A DNA stretch of 61,530 nucleotides from Rikenellaceae bacterium (GTDB lineage: Bacteria; Bacteroidota; Bacteroidia; Bacteroidales; UBA932). Location: NCBI GenBank assembly GCA_900769735.1, contig CAAGHY010000062.1, positions 1 through 61,530 of the forward strand. Direction: 5' to 3'. The notes below the pieces were generated by a model. The model had not been told where the DNA came from, ran no database searches, and worked only from the letters and a program-made list of their open reading frames with translations. Below are positions 1 through 6,397 of the stretch, in pieces. Each line of letters starts with the position of its first letter. Position 1 is the first letter of the stretch. Both the position numbers and the translations under genes were made by a program.

Positions 1-4
1 AAAT

Positions 5-520
5 ATGGAAAAGAGACTTGGAACTGTAATTAAAAACCGAAAGGTCAATATCCCATTTAAGGGGATGCGCTTTGACCAAAAGAAGATGTTTTCAGAAATT
101 GTATGTAAAGCCGGCTTCCCGGAAGACAATTTCAAAATACTCCTTGTAGATTATGTTATTGAGGATAGCAAGGTTGAGAAGGAGGATGTTATTGTAGAGG
201 TACCTGACGGCAATGGCGGAACTAGATCGGAGAAACGTACCAGAGCAAAGAAATGTCTTGTTATTCGTTATAAGCGCATTATCAATACTCATATACAGCC
301 AACTTTGGATGGTGATGAAGAAGTTAAATATGAGTTTGAGAAAGAGCGGGATAAAGACGGTAAGTTGACTGGTCGTGATGCGGAGTGGTATTCATATACC
401 GGTAGTACAGTGATGCTGGAGCAAGTTGATAACGATTTTACAAAAGAGGATTTGCCTTGCGCTACTGTCATTACAGAATTTACAAATAAAATGAATAAGA
501 AATTCTATAAATTCACATAA
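5..520 (+). CDS. Hypothetical prophage protein, 171 aa
   Basis: I do not recognise this protein. It is soluble, highly charged (many Lys and Glu), with no signal peptide or membrane segment. A Lys/Arg-rich run near residues 72-82 interrupts an acidic region. The next gene begins one base after its stop codon, so the two are probably translated together. Its place upstream of a lysis cassette suggests a late phage gene (tail or tail-accessory), but that rests on position only. The ATG is four bases from the window edge; an upstream in-frame start cannot be excluded. Confidence 0.6.
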   Translation: MEKRLGTVIKNRKVNIPFKGMRFDQKKMFSEIVCKAGFPEDNFKILLVDYVIEDSKVEKEDVIVEVPDGNGGTRSEKRTRAKKCLVIRYKRIINTHIQPTLDGDEEVKYEFEKERDKDGKLTGRDAEWYSYTGSTVMLEQVDNDFTKEDLPCATVITEFTNKMNKKFYKFT

Positions 521-521
521 T

Positions 522-920
522 ATGAATAGAGTTATTTACTTAAACAAAAGGACATTTGAAAAGTACGATAATACAAGATACATAGTATATCTAAATGAAG
601 AGGTGCTTGAGAATCATATCCCAGAAGTTCCGGAAGGGCAACCTACTCCAGCTGCAGTGACAGCTTATGCATATACAGGCCCTGTGAAAGATGGTGGTAC
701 CCTAATTGAAGCTGCCTCTGCAGATAGGGATTCACTTATAAATGGCATTATCCGAAGCCGATTCAGCCAGTCTGAGGAGGATGCAATCAAGACCCACCAG
801 ATAGAGCTGCTTAAGGATGGATCCATTGAAAAAGCGGCTTCTTATGAGCAAGAATGGGAAGCGTTCAATGCAATACGTGAAATGGCCAAAACAGTTGTTG
901 ATAGGTGGCTTAATAACTGA
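522..920 (+). CDS. Hypothetical prophage protein, 132 aa
   Basis: Unrecognised small protein. The N-terminal half is rich in Tyr and Val. A Pro-rich stretch near residues 36-44 links it to an acidic, helix-prone C-terminal half containing several Glu-Trp/Glu-Tyr pairs. No signal peptide or transmembrane helix is visible. It follows the previous gene almost without a gap and is followed by a terminator, so it appears to be the last gene of a late transcription unit. Proteins of this size often sit between tail genes and the lysis module, but no function can be assigned. Confidence 0.6.
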   Translation: MNRVIYLNKRTFEKYDNTRYIVYLNEEVLENHIPEVPEGQPTPAAVTAYAYTGPVKDGGTLIEAASADRDSLINGIIRSRFSQSEEDAIKTHQIELLKDGSIEKAASYEQEWEAFNAIREMAKTVVDRWLNN

Positions 921-925
921 AATGT

Positions 926-958
926 AGTGCTGTAGAAGTTATCTGCAGCACTTTTTTT
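926..958 (+). terminator. Intrinsic terminator closing the prophage late operon
   Basis: AGTGCTG pairs with CAGCACT around a short loop, extended inward by AGA/TCT, and is followed by seven T residues. It lies six bases after the stop of the 132-aa gene and just before the promoter-like box of the lysis genes. Confidence 0.85.
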
Positions 959-987
959 ATGTCCTTCCTAAATTATGGATAACGGTC

Positions 988-995
988 TACTTTTG
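988..995 (+). promoter_or_regulatory. Putative -7 box for the lysis cassette
   Basis: TACTTTTG matches the Bacteroidota -7 consensus TAnnTTTG, 12 bases before the holin ATG and 29 bases after the upstream terminator. No good TTTG -33 element is visible at the expected distance, so this could be a weak or activator-dependent promoter. Confidence 0.5.
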
Positions 996-1007
996 AAATA
1001 AAAAAAG

Positions 1008-1496
1008 ATGGACAATTTCCTGAAGGTTGGTAAAAATATAATATCTGCGGCAACTACTGTTAATGGGTGGATAGCTGCACTCATAGCTTATCTATCCCCT
1101 CTACATGGGGTCTTTTGGCTCATCTTTATTTTGTTGGCTGCAGATTTTGTGACGGGCATAGCAGCTTCAGCTAAACAGCATATTCCACGTTCCTCCAAAC
1201 GTTTGAGAAGAAGCCTTTCCAAGGCATTATGCTATTTTGGATTATTGTATCTGTTTTGGGAGTTTGAATGCCAGGTCGGTGTTCACGATTGGATCTGTAC
1301 GTACAAGATAGTTGCAGGATTTATCTTCCTGGTAGAGGTTATTAGTGTTCTGGAAAACATGTTCATCATAACTGAACATCCTTTTTTTACAAAGCTTATA
1401 AAATTAGTAAGGGGCAAAGCTGCTCAATCTGAAAAGATGGGGGATCTTTTGTCTGACATTATGAATGAAAAACAGAGTAGCCCAGATGAGAAATGA
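1008..1496 (+). CDS. Phage holin family protein
   Basis: Predicted holin of the toxin-secretion/phage-lysis family (Phage_holin_4 type). It would form lesions in the inner membrane so that the endolysin reaches the cell wall. The 162-aa protein has hydrophobic segments near residues 20-47, 70-85 and 100-122, a basic loop near residues 56-70 and a charged C-terminal tail. It is the first gene of a three-gene overlapping lysis cassette: its 3' end overlaps the endolysin start. It lies behind its own promoter-like box and after a terminator, as expected for timed late expression. The specific subfamily is uncertain; the lysis role is supported by the neighbours. Confidence 0.85.
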   Translation: MDNFLKVGKNIISAATTVNGWIAALIAYLSPLHGVFWLIFILLAADFVTGIAASAKQHIPRSSKRLRRSLSKALCYFGLLYLFWEFECQVGVHDWICTYKIVAGFIFLVEVISVLENMFIITEHPFFTKLIKLVRGKAAQSEKMGDLLSDIMNEKQSSPDEK

Positions 1497-2016
1497 ACTT
1501 ACTGCAGCCTTGTTGGCTGATATTTTTTCTGTCAAGGAGAACGATGTTGCTCCTTTTGTTCCATACTTGAAAAAGTATTGTCGTGAATATAAAATCAATA
1601 CACCGCAAAGGCTTGCAGCATTTCTTGCGCAGGTCGGCCATGAGAGCGGACGCTTCCACTATACTGAAGAAATAGCTTCGGGGGCAGCCTATGAAGGCCG
1701 GCTGGATTTAGGGAATACAGAAGTTGGGGATGGTTGTAAATATAAAGGCCGAGGGCTTATCCAGCTTACAGGAAGATACAATTATTCCCGCCTTTCAGAT
1801 GCTACGGGAATTGATTTTATTGCTAACCCTCAAGCTTTATCAGAACCTGAATATGCAGTGCTGTCAGCCTGCTGGTATTGGTCCGATAGGGGGTTGAATG
1901 GACTAGCAGATTCAGGACACTACAACCTGATTACAAAAAAAATAAATGGAGGCTATAACGGTCTGGCTGATAGAGAATATTTCCATAGAAGATGCAAAGA
2001 GGCTTTATATTTATAG
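1486..2016 (+). CDS. Glycoside hydrolase family 19 endolysin
   Basis: Chitinase-fold lysozyme that would cleave the glycan strands of peptidoglycan. The motif GHESGRFHYTEE carries the two expected acidic catalytic residues (the Glu of HES and a Glu of TEE), followed by the conserved substrate-cleft motif YKGRGLIQLTGRYNY. With no signal peptide, export would depend on the adjacent holin. I chose the ATG at 1486, an 11-base overlap with the holin; a longer in-frame start at 1465 would add seven residues (MKNRVAQ). The 3' end overlaps the next gene by 25 bases. About 176 aa, normal for a single-domain phage GH19 enzyme. Confidence 0.92.
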   Translation: MRNELTAALLADIFSVKENDVAPFVPYLKKYCREYKINTPQRLAAFLAQVGHESGRFHYTEEIASGAAYEGRLDLGNTEVGDGCKYKGRGLIQLTGRYNYSRLSDATGIDFIANPQALSEPEYAVLSACWYWSDRGLNGLADSGHYNLITKKINGGYNGLADREYFHRRCKEALYL

Positions 2017-2483
2017 GATTATTGGTCCTGTGTTTATGTAGTAGTTGTGGCGCAACACTAAAAAATAGTATGCATAAGCAGCAGCTAAATATTGCACGGA
2101 ATGCCCTTGATTCATTGAATAAGTTGGTGACCATAAAAGATATTCATAAAGAGATTAAAAGGTTGGATGATAATTCCAGAATACGAGTTACAAAGTATTC
2201 CCCTCCCGACAGTGTGGGGAATCAGTCCATTGATTATGTAGTGGAGATTGAGACTGATGTAACACAAGAGACAACTTATGAACTTGCCAAGAATGAGGTT
2301 CAGAATGTGGATGTCACCCATCATGAGGCAACAGTTGACAATTCTACGATTGATACTCAAGAAGAATATGATCCCCCTGCAGCTGTCCAAGGGTTCCGGC
2401 AAATAAAGGGTATCATTGGACTGATATTTGGAATTGCATTGATGCTGTTTATTACGTATGTGATACACAAGTTTAAGAAATGA
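1992..2483 (+). CDS. Spanin-like lipoprotein with C-terminal membrane helix (candidate u-spanin)
   Basis: The 163-aa product starts with a lipoprotein signal peptide (candidate lipidated Cys19 after LCSS). It has a periplasmic middle with a charged helical part (about 25-60) and a Thr/Val/Glu-rich part (about 65-120), and ends with one hydrophobic helix (about 139-158) and a basic tail. A lipid anchor at one end plus a transmembrane helix at the other is the architecture of unimolecular spanins such as T1 gp11, which fuse inner and outer membranes at the last step of lysis. It overlaps the endolysin gene, where spanins usually sit. The family itself is not recognised; the role is inferred from topology and position. 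Confidence 0.65.
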   Translation: MQRGFIFIGLLVLCLCSSCGATLKNSMHKQQLNIARNALDSLNKLVTIKDIHKEIKRLDDNSRIRVTKYSPPDSVGNQSIDYVVEIETDVTQETTYELAKNEVQNVDVTHHEATVDNSTIDTQEEYDPPAAVQGFRQIKGIIGLIFGIALMLFITYVIHKFKK

Positions 2484-2520
2484 CAGTAGGGGTGCGAATA
2501 GCCCCCAACCCAAAATTAAA

Positions 2521-2622
2521 GTAGTACTCTCACCTACTACATTAAATGCCAGAATAGACCAAGCACGGTTGGAGGCTGAAGCCGCAACTCGCTTGGTCTA
2601 TTCTGTCTTGTGGTGTGAGAGT
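2521..2622. other. Highly structured element, possible pseudoknotted RNA
   Basis: Four nested pairings can be read directly. GTAGTA/TACTAC (2521-2526 with 2535-2540) forms a small hairpin. Its loop CTCTCAC (2527-2533) is complementary to GTGAGAG at 2615-2621, a possible pseudoknot. AGAATAGACCAAGC (2551-2564) pairs perfectly with 2591-2604. Inside, GTTG/CAAC and GGC/GCC close a TGAA loop. No T-tract follows, so it does not look like an intrinsic terminator. It lies between the lysis cassette and the thymidylate-synthase-like gene, ending 32 bases before that start codon. It could be a leader regulator of that gene, a phage small RNA, or a DNA-level recognition site. Confidence 0.5.
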
Positions 2623-2654
2623 GTGGCAAAGTTAATTAAAATTCATTATAAATT

Positions 2655-3299
2655 ATGAGAGGCAACAAGTACTACTCAATTTTGAGTGAAATTGTATCTT
2701 CTGGGAAGATGCAATCCAACAAAAAAGGCAACATCAAGTACCTACTTAACCAGCAGCTCTCACTTACCCCTATTGATCTGCTGGAGATTTTTGAAACGCA
2801 CCCTTTGGCAAGGAAGAAGCTCAAGGGGGAGCTGGAGCTCTTTATGTCAGGAGAACGGAATGTGGACAAATACAGGGATATTGGTATAAGTTGGTGGGAT
2901 TATTGTGGGTCTATCCTGGTAAACAGTTATCCTACATATTTTGAAAAACTTCCTGCGCTCCTTGCCAAAATCAATAGAGAAAAAAGGCCAAGCAAGAATT
3001 ATGTTCTTTTCCTTGGAGAAACCAATGCGGAGAGTAACCAGGCACCATGCTTAAGCCTGGTTCAATTTCAGATTGAGGATGGGGAGCTTGTTATTTCAGC
3101 TTACCAGCGCAGTTCTGATGCATCATTGGGCTTGCCATCTGATATATACCATCTGTACCTGATGTCTCGGCAGATTGATATTCCGCTCAAGTCAATAACG
3201 TTGTTTTTAGGTAATGTCCATATCTATGAAAATAATATTAGCAGTACGATATCTGTATTGTCTGGGGATACTGAAGCAAGATTCCAGCTCAATGTCTAA
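2655..3299 (+). CDS. Thymidylate synthase-fold enzyme, dCMP/CMP hydroxymethylase-like
   Basis: A 214-aa member of the thymidylate synthase/dCMP hydroxymethylase superfamily, which adds a one-carbon group to pyrimidine C5 using methylene-tetrahydrofolate. Visible residues fit the E. coli ThyA spacing exactly over the core: Glu59 (GELELF), nucleophile Cys132 (APC), Arg152 and Asp155 (YQRSSD), Asp163 (LGLPSD), then His189 and Tyr191 (VHIY). ThyA has Asn177 where this protein has Asp163; T4 dCMP hydroxymethylase also has Asp there, which sets cytosine specificity. The N-terminus and C-terminus are short compared with ThyA (264 aa). It sits between the prophage lysis genes and the integrase, sharing stop-codon bases with the convergent integrase, so it looks like an accessory (moron) gene. 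Confidence 0.8.
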   Translation: MRGNKYYSILSEIVSSGKMQSNKKGNIKYLLNQQLSLTPIDLLEIFETHPLARKKLKGELELFMSGERNVDKYRDIGISWWDYCGSILVNSYPTYFEKLPALLAKINREKRPSKNYVLFLGETNAESNQAPCLSLVQFQIEDGELVISAYQRSSDASLGLPSDIYHLYLMSRQIDIPLKSITLFLGNVHIYENNISSTISVLSGDTEARFQLNV

Positions 3300-4462
3300 A
3301 ATGCTTTAGGTAGTTTACGAAGCTGGTTTTTGGCTTCCCGGTTCACTTTGCTGGCATATATGCTGGTGATGGCCAAAGAGGAATGGTCTGCTTGCCCCTG
3401 AACATAATTGGGGGCAACACCATCCTCAAGCAGCTGTGTTATACCTGTATCCTTCAGGGAATAGAATTGCAATTCCAATGGCCAGGATAGCTCTTTCCGG
3501 ATTACATCATTCCAGAACCTGGCAATCTCCCTCCCTTCAGCTCTTGTTGGACCTGGTGCAAATGTTTTTTTTGAATCAAACCCAAACAGGTAATAATCTC
3601 TGTTGGTGTTCAGCTTTAATTTCTTAAATACCCACATTGCAGTGTCCGGGATTATCCTTACACTATTATTGTCATTTTTGGCAATATCTTCAGAAATATA
3701 AACACACTGTTCTTCTATGGATATATCTTTTACCTTGAGTAGAGATATTTCATTAGGCCTGATGCAGCAGTAGTAGCATAGATAGCACATTGCCAAGTAG
3801 TTCAGATAGCCATTGTCAATAAGGAACCTCTGCAGATCCAGGCACTCCTCCGCAGTAAGTGGTCTTCTGGTTTTCTTGAGCTTCTTTCGTGGAACCTTTT
3901 TTATATGGGTAAATGGGTTGTGGGCAGTGTAGTTGTGTTCAATCATCCAGTTGAAAATCGTGCCGTACGTGCTCAAGTAGTTATTCCAGGTTCTCAATGA
4001 TATATCAGGGATTTCCCTTAAATCTTCCATAATCATTGAAGCTACTCCTGGCGTAAACTCTATCATCTGCATTGTTGGGCCTTTATCGTGCTTAAGCAAC
4101 TGCTCCTTCAGCTTTTTTACGAAGCTTTTATAAGACCGCATACTATGAATTTCTGCTTCTTTTTCACGATATCGTAGCCATTTGTCCAGGGCCTCAAATA
4201 CAAAAGCGTAGCACTTTTCAGCTCCTATTTCTACAAATGGGCTCCAACCTGCAGCAAGTTTCTTGTTAACAGTCCTGATGATTCTATTTGCAGCAGCTCT
4301 GCGCTCCTTTATCCCTTTAATATGGTTCAGCTTGATTTTTTTTCTTTTGAGCTCTTTTGTGGCAGGATCCATTGCGTAGTAATACACAAACCACTCTTTC
4401 CCTTCATGAAGAATAGCCTCTTTATATTGTACCAAAGAGGCATTATTTTTACGAATAGACAT
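3296..4462 (-). CDS. Prophage tyrosine integrase
   Basis: Tyrosine recombinase catalysing prophage integration and excision. The 388-aa protein has a basic N-terminal arm-binding region, a SAM-like core-binding domain (about 85-190) and a C-terminal catalytic domain. Visible catalytic positions are Arg235 (CIRPNE), a likely Lys262, His360 (ADHSSL) and the nucleophile Tyr369 (SIYASK). Box II, normally HxxR, reads Y-S-L-K at 334-337, so both canonical residues are replaced. The gene points away from ssrA, with its start 120 bases from the ssrA 3' end, typical for an integrase beside its att site. Its stop overlaps that of the convergent thymidylate-synthase-like gene. Confidence 0.93.
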   Translation of the reverse strand: MSIRKNNASLVQYKEAILHEGKEWFVYYYAMDPATKELKRKKIKLNHIKGIKERRAAANRIIRTVNKKLAAGWSPFVEIGAEKCYAFVFEALDKWLRYREKEAEIHSMRSYKSFVKKLKEQLLKHDKGPTMQMIEFTPGVASMIMEDLREIPDISLRTWNNYLSTYGTIFNWMIEHNYTAHNPFTHIKKVPRKKLKKTRRPLTAEECLDLQRFLIDNGYLNYLAMCYLCYYCCIRPNEISLLKVKDISIEEQCVYISEDIAKNDNNSVRIIPDTAMWVFKKLKLNTNRDYYLFGFDSKKTFAPGPTRAEGREIARFWNDVIRKELSWPLELQFYSLKDTGITQLLEDGVAPNYVQGQADHSSLAITSIYASKVNREAKNQLRKLPKAF

Positions 4463-4470
4463 TTTTTTTT

Positions 4471-4494
4471 AAGGCTTCTGAAAGCAGGAGCCTT
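4471..4494 (-). promoter_or_regulatory. Leader hairpin immediately before the integrase start
   Basis: AAGGCTTCTG and CAGGAGCCTT form a ten-pair stem (one wobble) around AAAG, separated from the integrase ATG only by an A-tract. On the integrase mRNA the hairpin would sit just upstream of the initiation site and could limit or tune translation. It is not followed by a T-run on either strand, so it is not a terminator. Confidence 0.45.
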
Positions 4495-4504
4495 AAGCAT
4501 TATT

Positions 4505-4525
4505 TACTGTCCCGATACTGTCCCG
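4505..4525. repeat. Tandem 10-bp direct repeats beside the att region
   Basis: TACTGTCCCG occurs twice with 11-base periodicity (4505-4514 and 4516-4525), directly followed by an inverted repeat GGGTTA/TAACCC (4525-4530 and 4538-4543). The position between the integrase gene and the ssrA 3' end suggests integrase arm-type or excisionase binding sites, or an operator for the integrase gene. Confidence 0.5.
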
Positions 4526-4581
4526 GGTTATAGTTTTTAACCCTGTAAATTGTTATATTTCAGTATCTTATGTTTTGTTTG

Positions 4582-4981
4582 TGGAGATGGGCGGACTCGA
4601 ACCGCCGTCCAACCAAACCATCAATATGCTTTCTACATGCTTATTCTTTCTTTAGTTGTCGGGAGCAGGCTGCCGGAAGACAGGCCACCTGAACCTTATC
4701 CTTTGAATCTTAGGGTGCTTTAAAGGAGTCCACACCAGCATCCCGCTTGGAATGATACCCCATAAGCCAAACTCATAGCAGGATTAAAGAGTTGGCGGGA
4801 TACTTGTCCACCCGGCAACCTTGGCGGGGCGGATTAAGCGTAATAGCTTGGCTGATTACGCAGCAAGTGCATAAGAATTGTTGCCAGTTATAGGCGTGCA
4901 GTTGGAGATTAAAGAGCTTGGCTGCCAATGCTCTGCATGCTTACATACCAATTAATCTGATGTCAAAACCAAAACATCCCC
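4582..4981 (-). ncRNA. ssrA: tmRNA (transfer-messenger RNA)
   Basis: Rescues stalled ribosomes by acting first as tRNA-Ala and then as mRNA for a degradation tag. The 5' end GGGGATG pairs with the 3' CATCTCC to form the acceptor stem. The T-arm reads GGCGGTTCGAGTCCGCC. The tag frame (4885 down to 4856) reads GGC AAC AAT TCT TAT GCA CTT GCT GCG TAA, giving GNNSYALAA, with the usual YALAA ending; one further upstream codon may belong to the tag. The 3' CCA is not encoded. A promoter-like box lies just upstream and the prophage integrase just downstream, so the 3' end is probably supplied by the attachment site. Confidence 0.97.
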
Positions 4982-4997
4982 TTATCAGTATGAACTG

Positions 4998-5005
4998 CAA
5001 ATGTA
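4998..5005 (-). promoter_or_regulatory. Putative ssrA -7 promoter box
   Basis: Read on the minus strand this is TACATTTG, a match to TAnnTTTG, ending 16 bases before the first base of tmRNA. A TTG lies roughly 22 bases further upstream as a possible partial -33 element. Confidence 0.6.
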
Positions 5006-5039
5006 ACAATTTTTTCAATTGGTAGTTCAAGAATCAAGG

Positions 5040-6182
5040 CTATTTCACACAAAGCATATCTATCACCTCCTTGAAGTTCTCGCGTCCAAAACCTATCCTC
5101 AGATAATTTCCAGGATACTCAAACATTGGTGCCGGAACTGTCATAATGCCGTATTTCTCTACAATGGCATTGCTGAACTCAAGGGCGGTTGCAGGTGCCG
5201 CATCCAACAGGTATGCTGCTTCAGCAGGCTCAATCTCTACAAATGCAACACTTCCTGCCAGAGGTTCTGTGAATGATTTTACAAAAGGCAACTTACCGGC
5301 CTCCACTACCCTCTTGAAATATGAAATGTTATCCTTAATCTTCTGCACATTGGGCTCTATAAACTTCTCCGCGTGGTTCAATGCTATAGTTGACAACACC
5401 TCAGATGGCGCACTGCAGCAAATTGACAGGTAGTCTTTGAATGATTGTATTTTGGAGAGCAGCCCCCTGTCCTGTGATACAAACCAGCCAATTCTCAATC
5501 CTGCCAGACCAAATGATTTTGCCATTCCCCACAAACTTATCCCCTTCTCATAAAGATCACACACTGCCGGCAGCTTCTCACACTCATCTTTAAGAATAAG
5601 GTCTCTGTACATCTCATCTGAATACAGATACGCATCATTACTGCGTGCAATCTCCACTATCCGGTCAAGCTCCTCAGGTGTAATATATGCTCCAGTAGGG
5701 TTGTGCGGGAAGTTTATCACTATAAGGCAAGTCTCATCCCTAACCAGGGATTCCAATGTATCCACATTATACTTGCCATCCTCAGGCAACCAATATGAAA
5801 TGTCGCAATCAAGTGATTTTAGAACCTGATACAAAGACTGGTATGCCGGTGAGATTACAACGGCGTGCGGTTTACGGCCCTTTTGCTGCCCAACAATGAC
5901 ATTCATCATTATAAAACTCAGCTCTCCAGGAGAAGCCACCAGCACATTCTCAGGTTTTGCCTTAGTATAGAACCTGCAAATTGCCTCCCTCAGAACCGGA
6001 CTGCCATACCCTTCAGTATAACCCAATGCAAGTGAATTCCACATAGCCAACTCATCGGGATCAGCCTGATTCAAAATATACTCCATTGGATATCCGTCAC
6101 AATCAGAAGATGACAACATATACTTGGCAGTGAATTCATATTTGGCAAAATATTGCTCCAAAATAAACGGCGGAATTTGCAT
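5040..6182 (-). CDS. PLP-dependent aminotransferase, class I/II
   Basis: Fold-type I pyridoxal-phosphate enzyme that transfers amino groups between an amino acid and a 2-oxo acid. The 380-aa sequence has the N-terminal GYGSP segment, NFPHNPTG (PLP-pocket Asn), YSDEMYR (Asp/Tyr contacting PLP) and WGMAKSFGLAGLRIGW holding the Schiff-base Lys. The C-terminal FGRENF has the Arg that usually binds the substrate carboxylate. Substrate is not deducible: aspartate, aromatic or branched-chain enzymes share these motifs. It appears monocistronic, downstream of ssrA on the same strand. ATG is the only reasonable start. Confidence 0.9.
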   Translation of the reverse strand: MQIPPFILEQYFAKYEFTAKYMLSSSDCDGYPMEYILNQADPDELAMWNSLALGYTEGYGSPVLREAICRFYTKAKPENVLVASPGELSFIMMNVIVGQQKGRKPHAVVISPAYQSLYQVLKSLDCDISYWLPEDGKYNVDTLESLVRDETCLIVINFPHNPTGAYITPEELDRIVEIARSNDAYLYSDEMYRDLILKDECEKLPAVCDLYEKGISLWGMAKSFGLAGLRIGWFVSQDRGLLSKIQSFKDYLSICCSAPSEVLSTIALNHAEKFIEPNVQKIKDNISYFKRVVEAGKLPFVKSFTEPLAGSVAFVEIEPAEAAYLLDAAPATALEFSNAIVEKYGIMTVPAPMFEYPGNYLRIGFGRENFKEVIDMLCVK

Positions 6183-6243
6183 AACCAGAAACTTTTTGAG
6201 TATTATCCCGATAAAGATAGAAAGATTTTACAGAATAACAGCC

Positions 6244-6288
6244 AAAACAAACACACCCCGCAATCTCATCCCGAGACTGCAGGGTGTG
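6244..6288 (-). terminator. Terminator of the purine-salvage operon
   Basis: CACACCC and GGGTGTG close a long stem (with TCTC/GAGA near the loop), followed on the minus strand by a T-rich run (TTTGTTTTGG). It lies about 110 bases after the permease stop codon. Confidence 0.75.
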
Positions 6289-6397
6289 CCCGACTTAACC
6301 TAACTTAAAAACTATTTCACTTATAAGAACAACAGTTCCAGCGAATAGTTCAAATAATCTGGAAATTACCAAATGCAACTCTACATTCAGTAAAACA

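Larger units (their letters stand above)
1..4582. mobile_element. Right end of a prophage integrated at the ssrA 3' end
   Basis: Phage lysis genes (holin, GH19 endolysin, spanin-like lipoprotein) are followed by a tyrosine integrase whose gene lies directly beside the 3' end of tmRNA, a classic integration target for tyrosine recombinases. Everything on the other side of ssrA looks chromosomal. The far prophage end and its attachment repeat lie left of the window, so the exact att core cannot be defined here. Seen: gene content and adjacency. Inferred: that ssrA is the attachment gene and that the element is a temperate phage rather than another integrative element. Confidence 0.85.

Noticed and set aside
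2551..2604. 14-bp inverted repeat as an intrinsic terminator, MITE, or the hairpin of a diversity-generating retroelement
   Set aside because: No T-tract follows on either strand, no flanking target duplication is seen, and there is no reverse transcriptase, template repeat or variable target gene nearby.
1..4582. Second copy of the ssrA 3' end (other att site) inside the window
   Set aside because: No repeat of the T-arm/acceptor sequence was found elsewhere in the prophage part; the other boundary must lie to the left.
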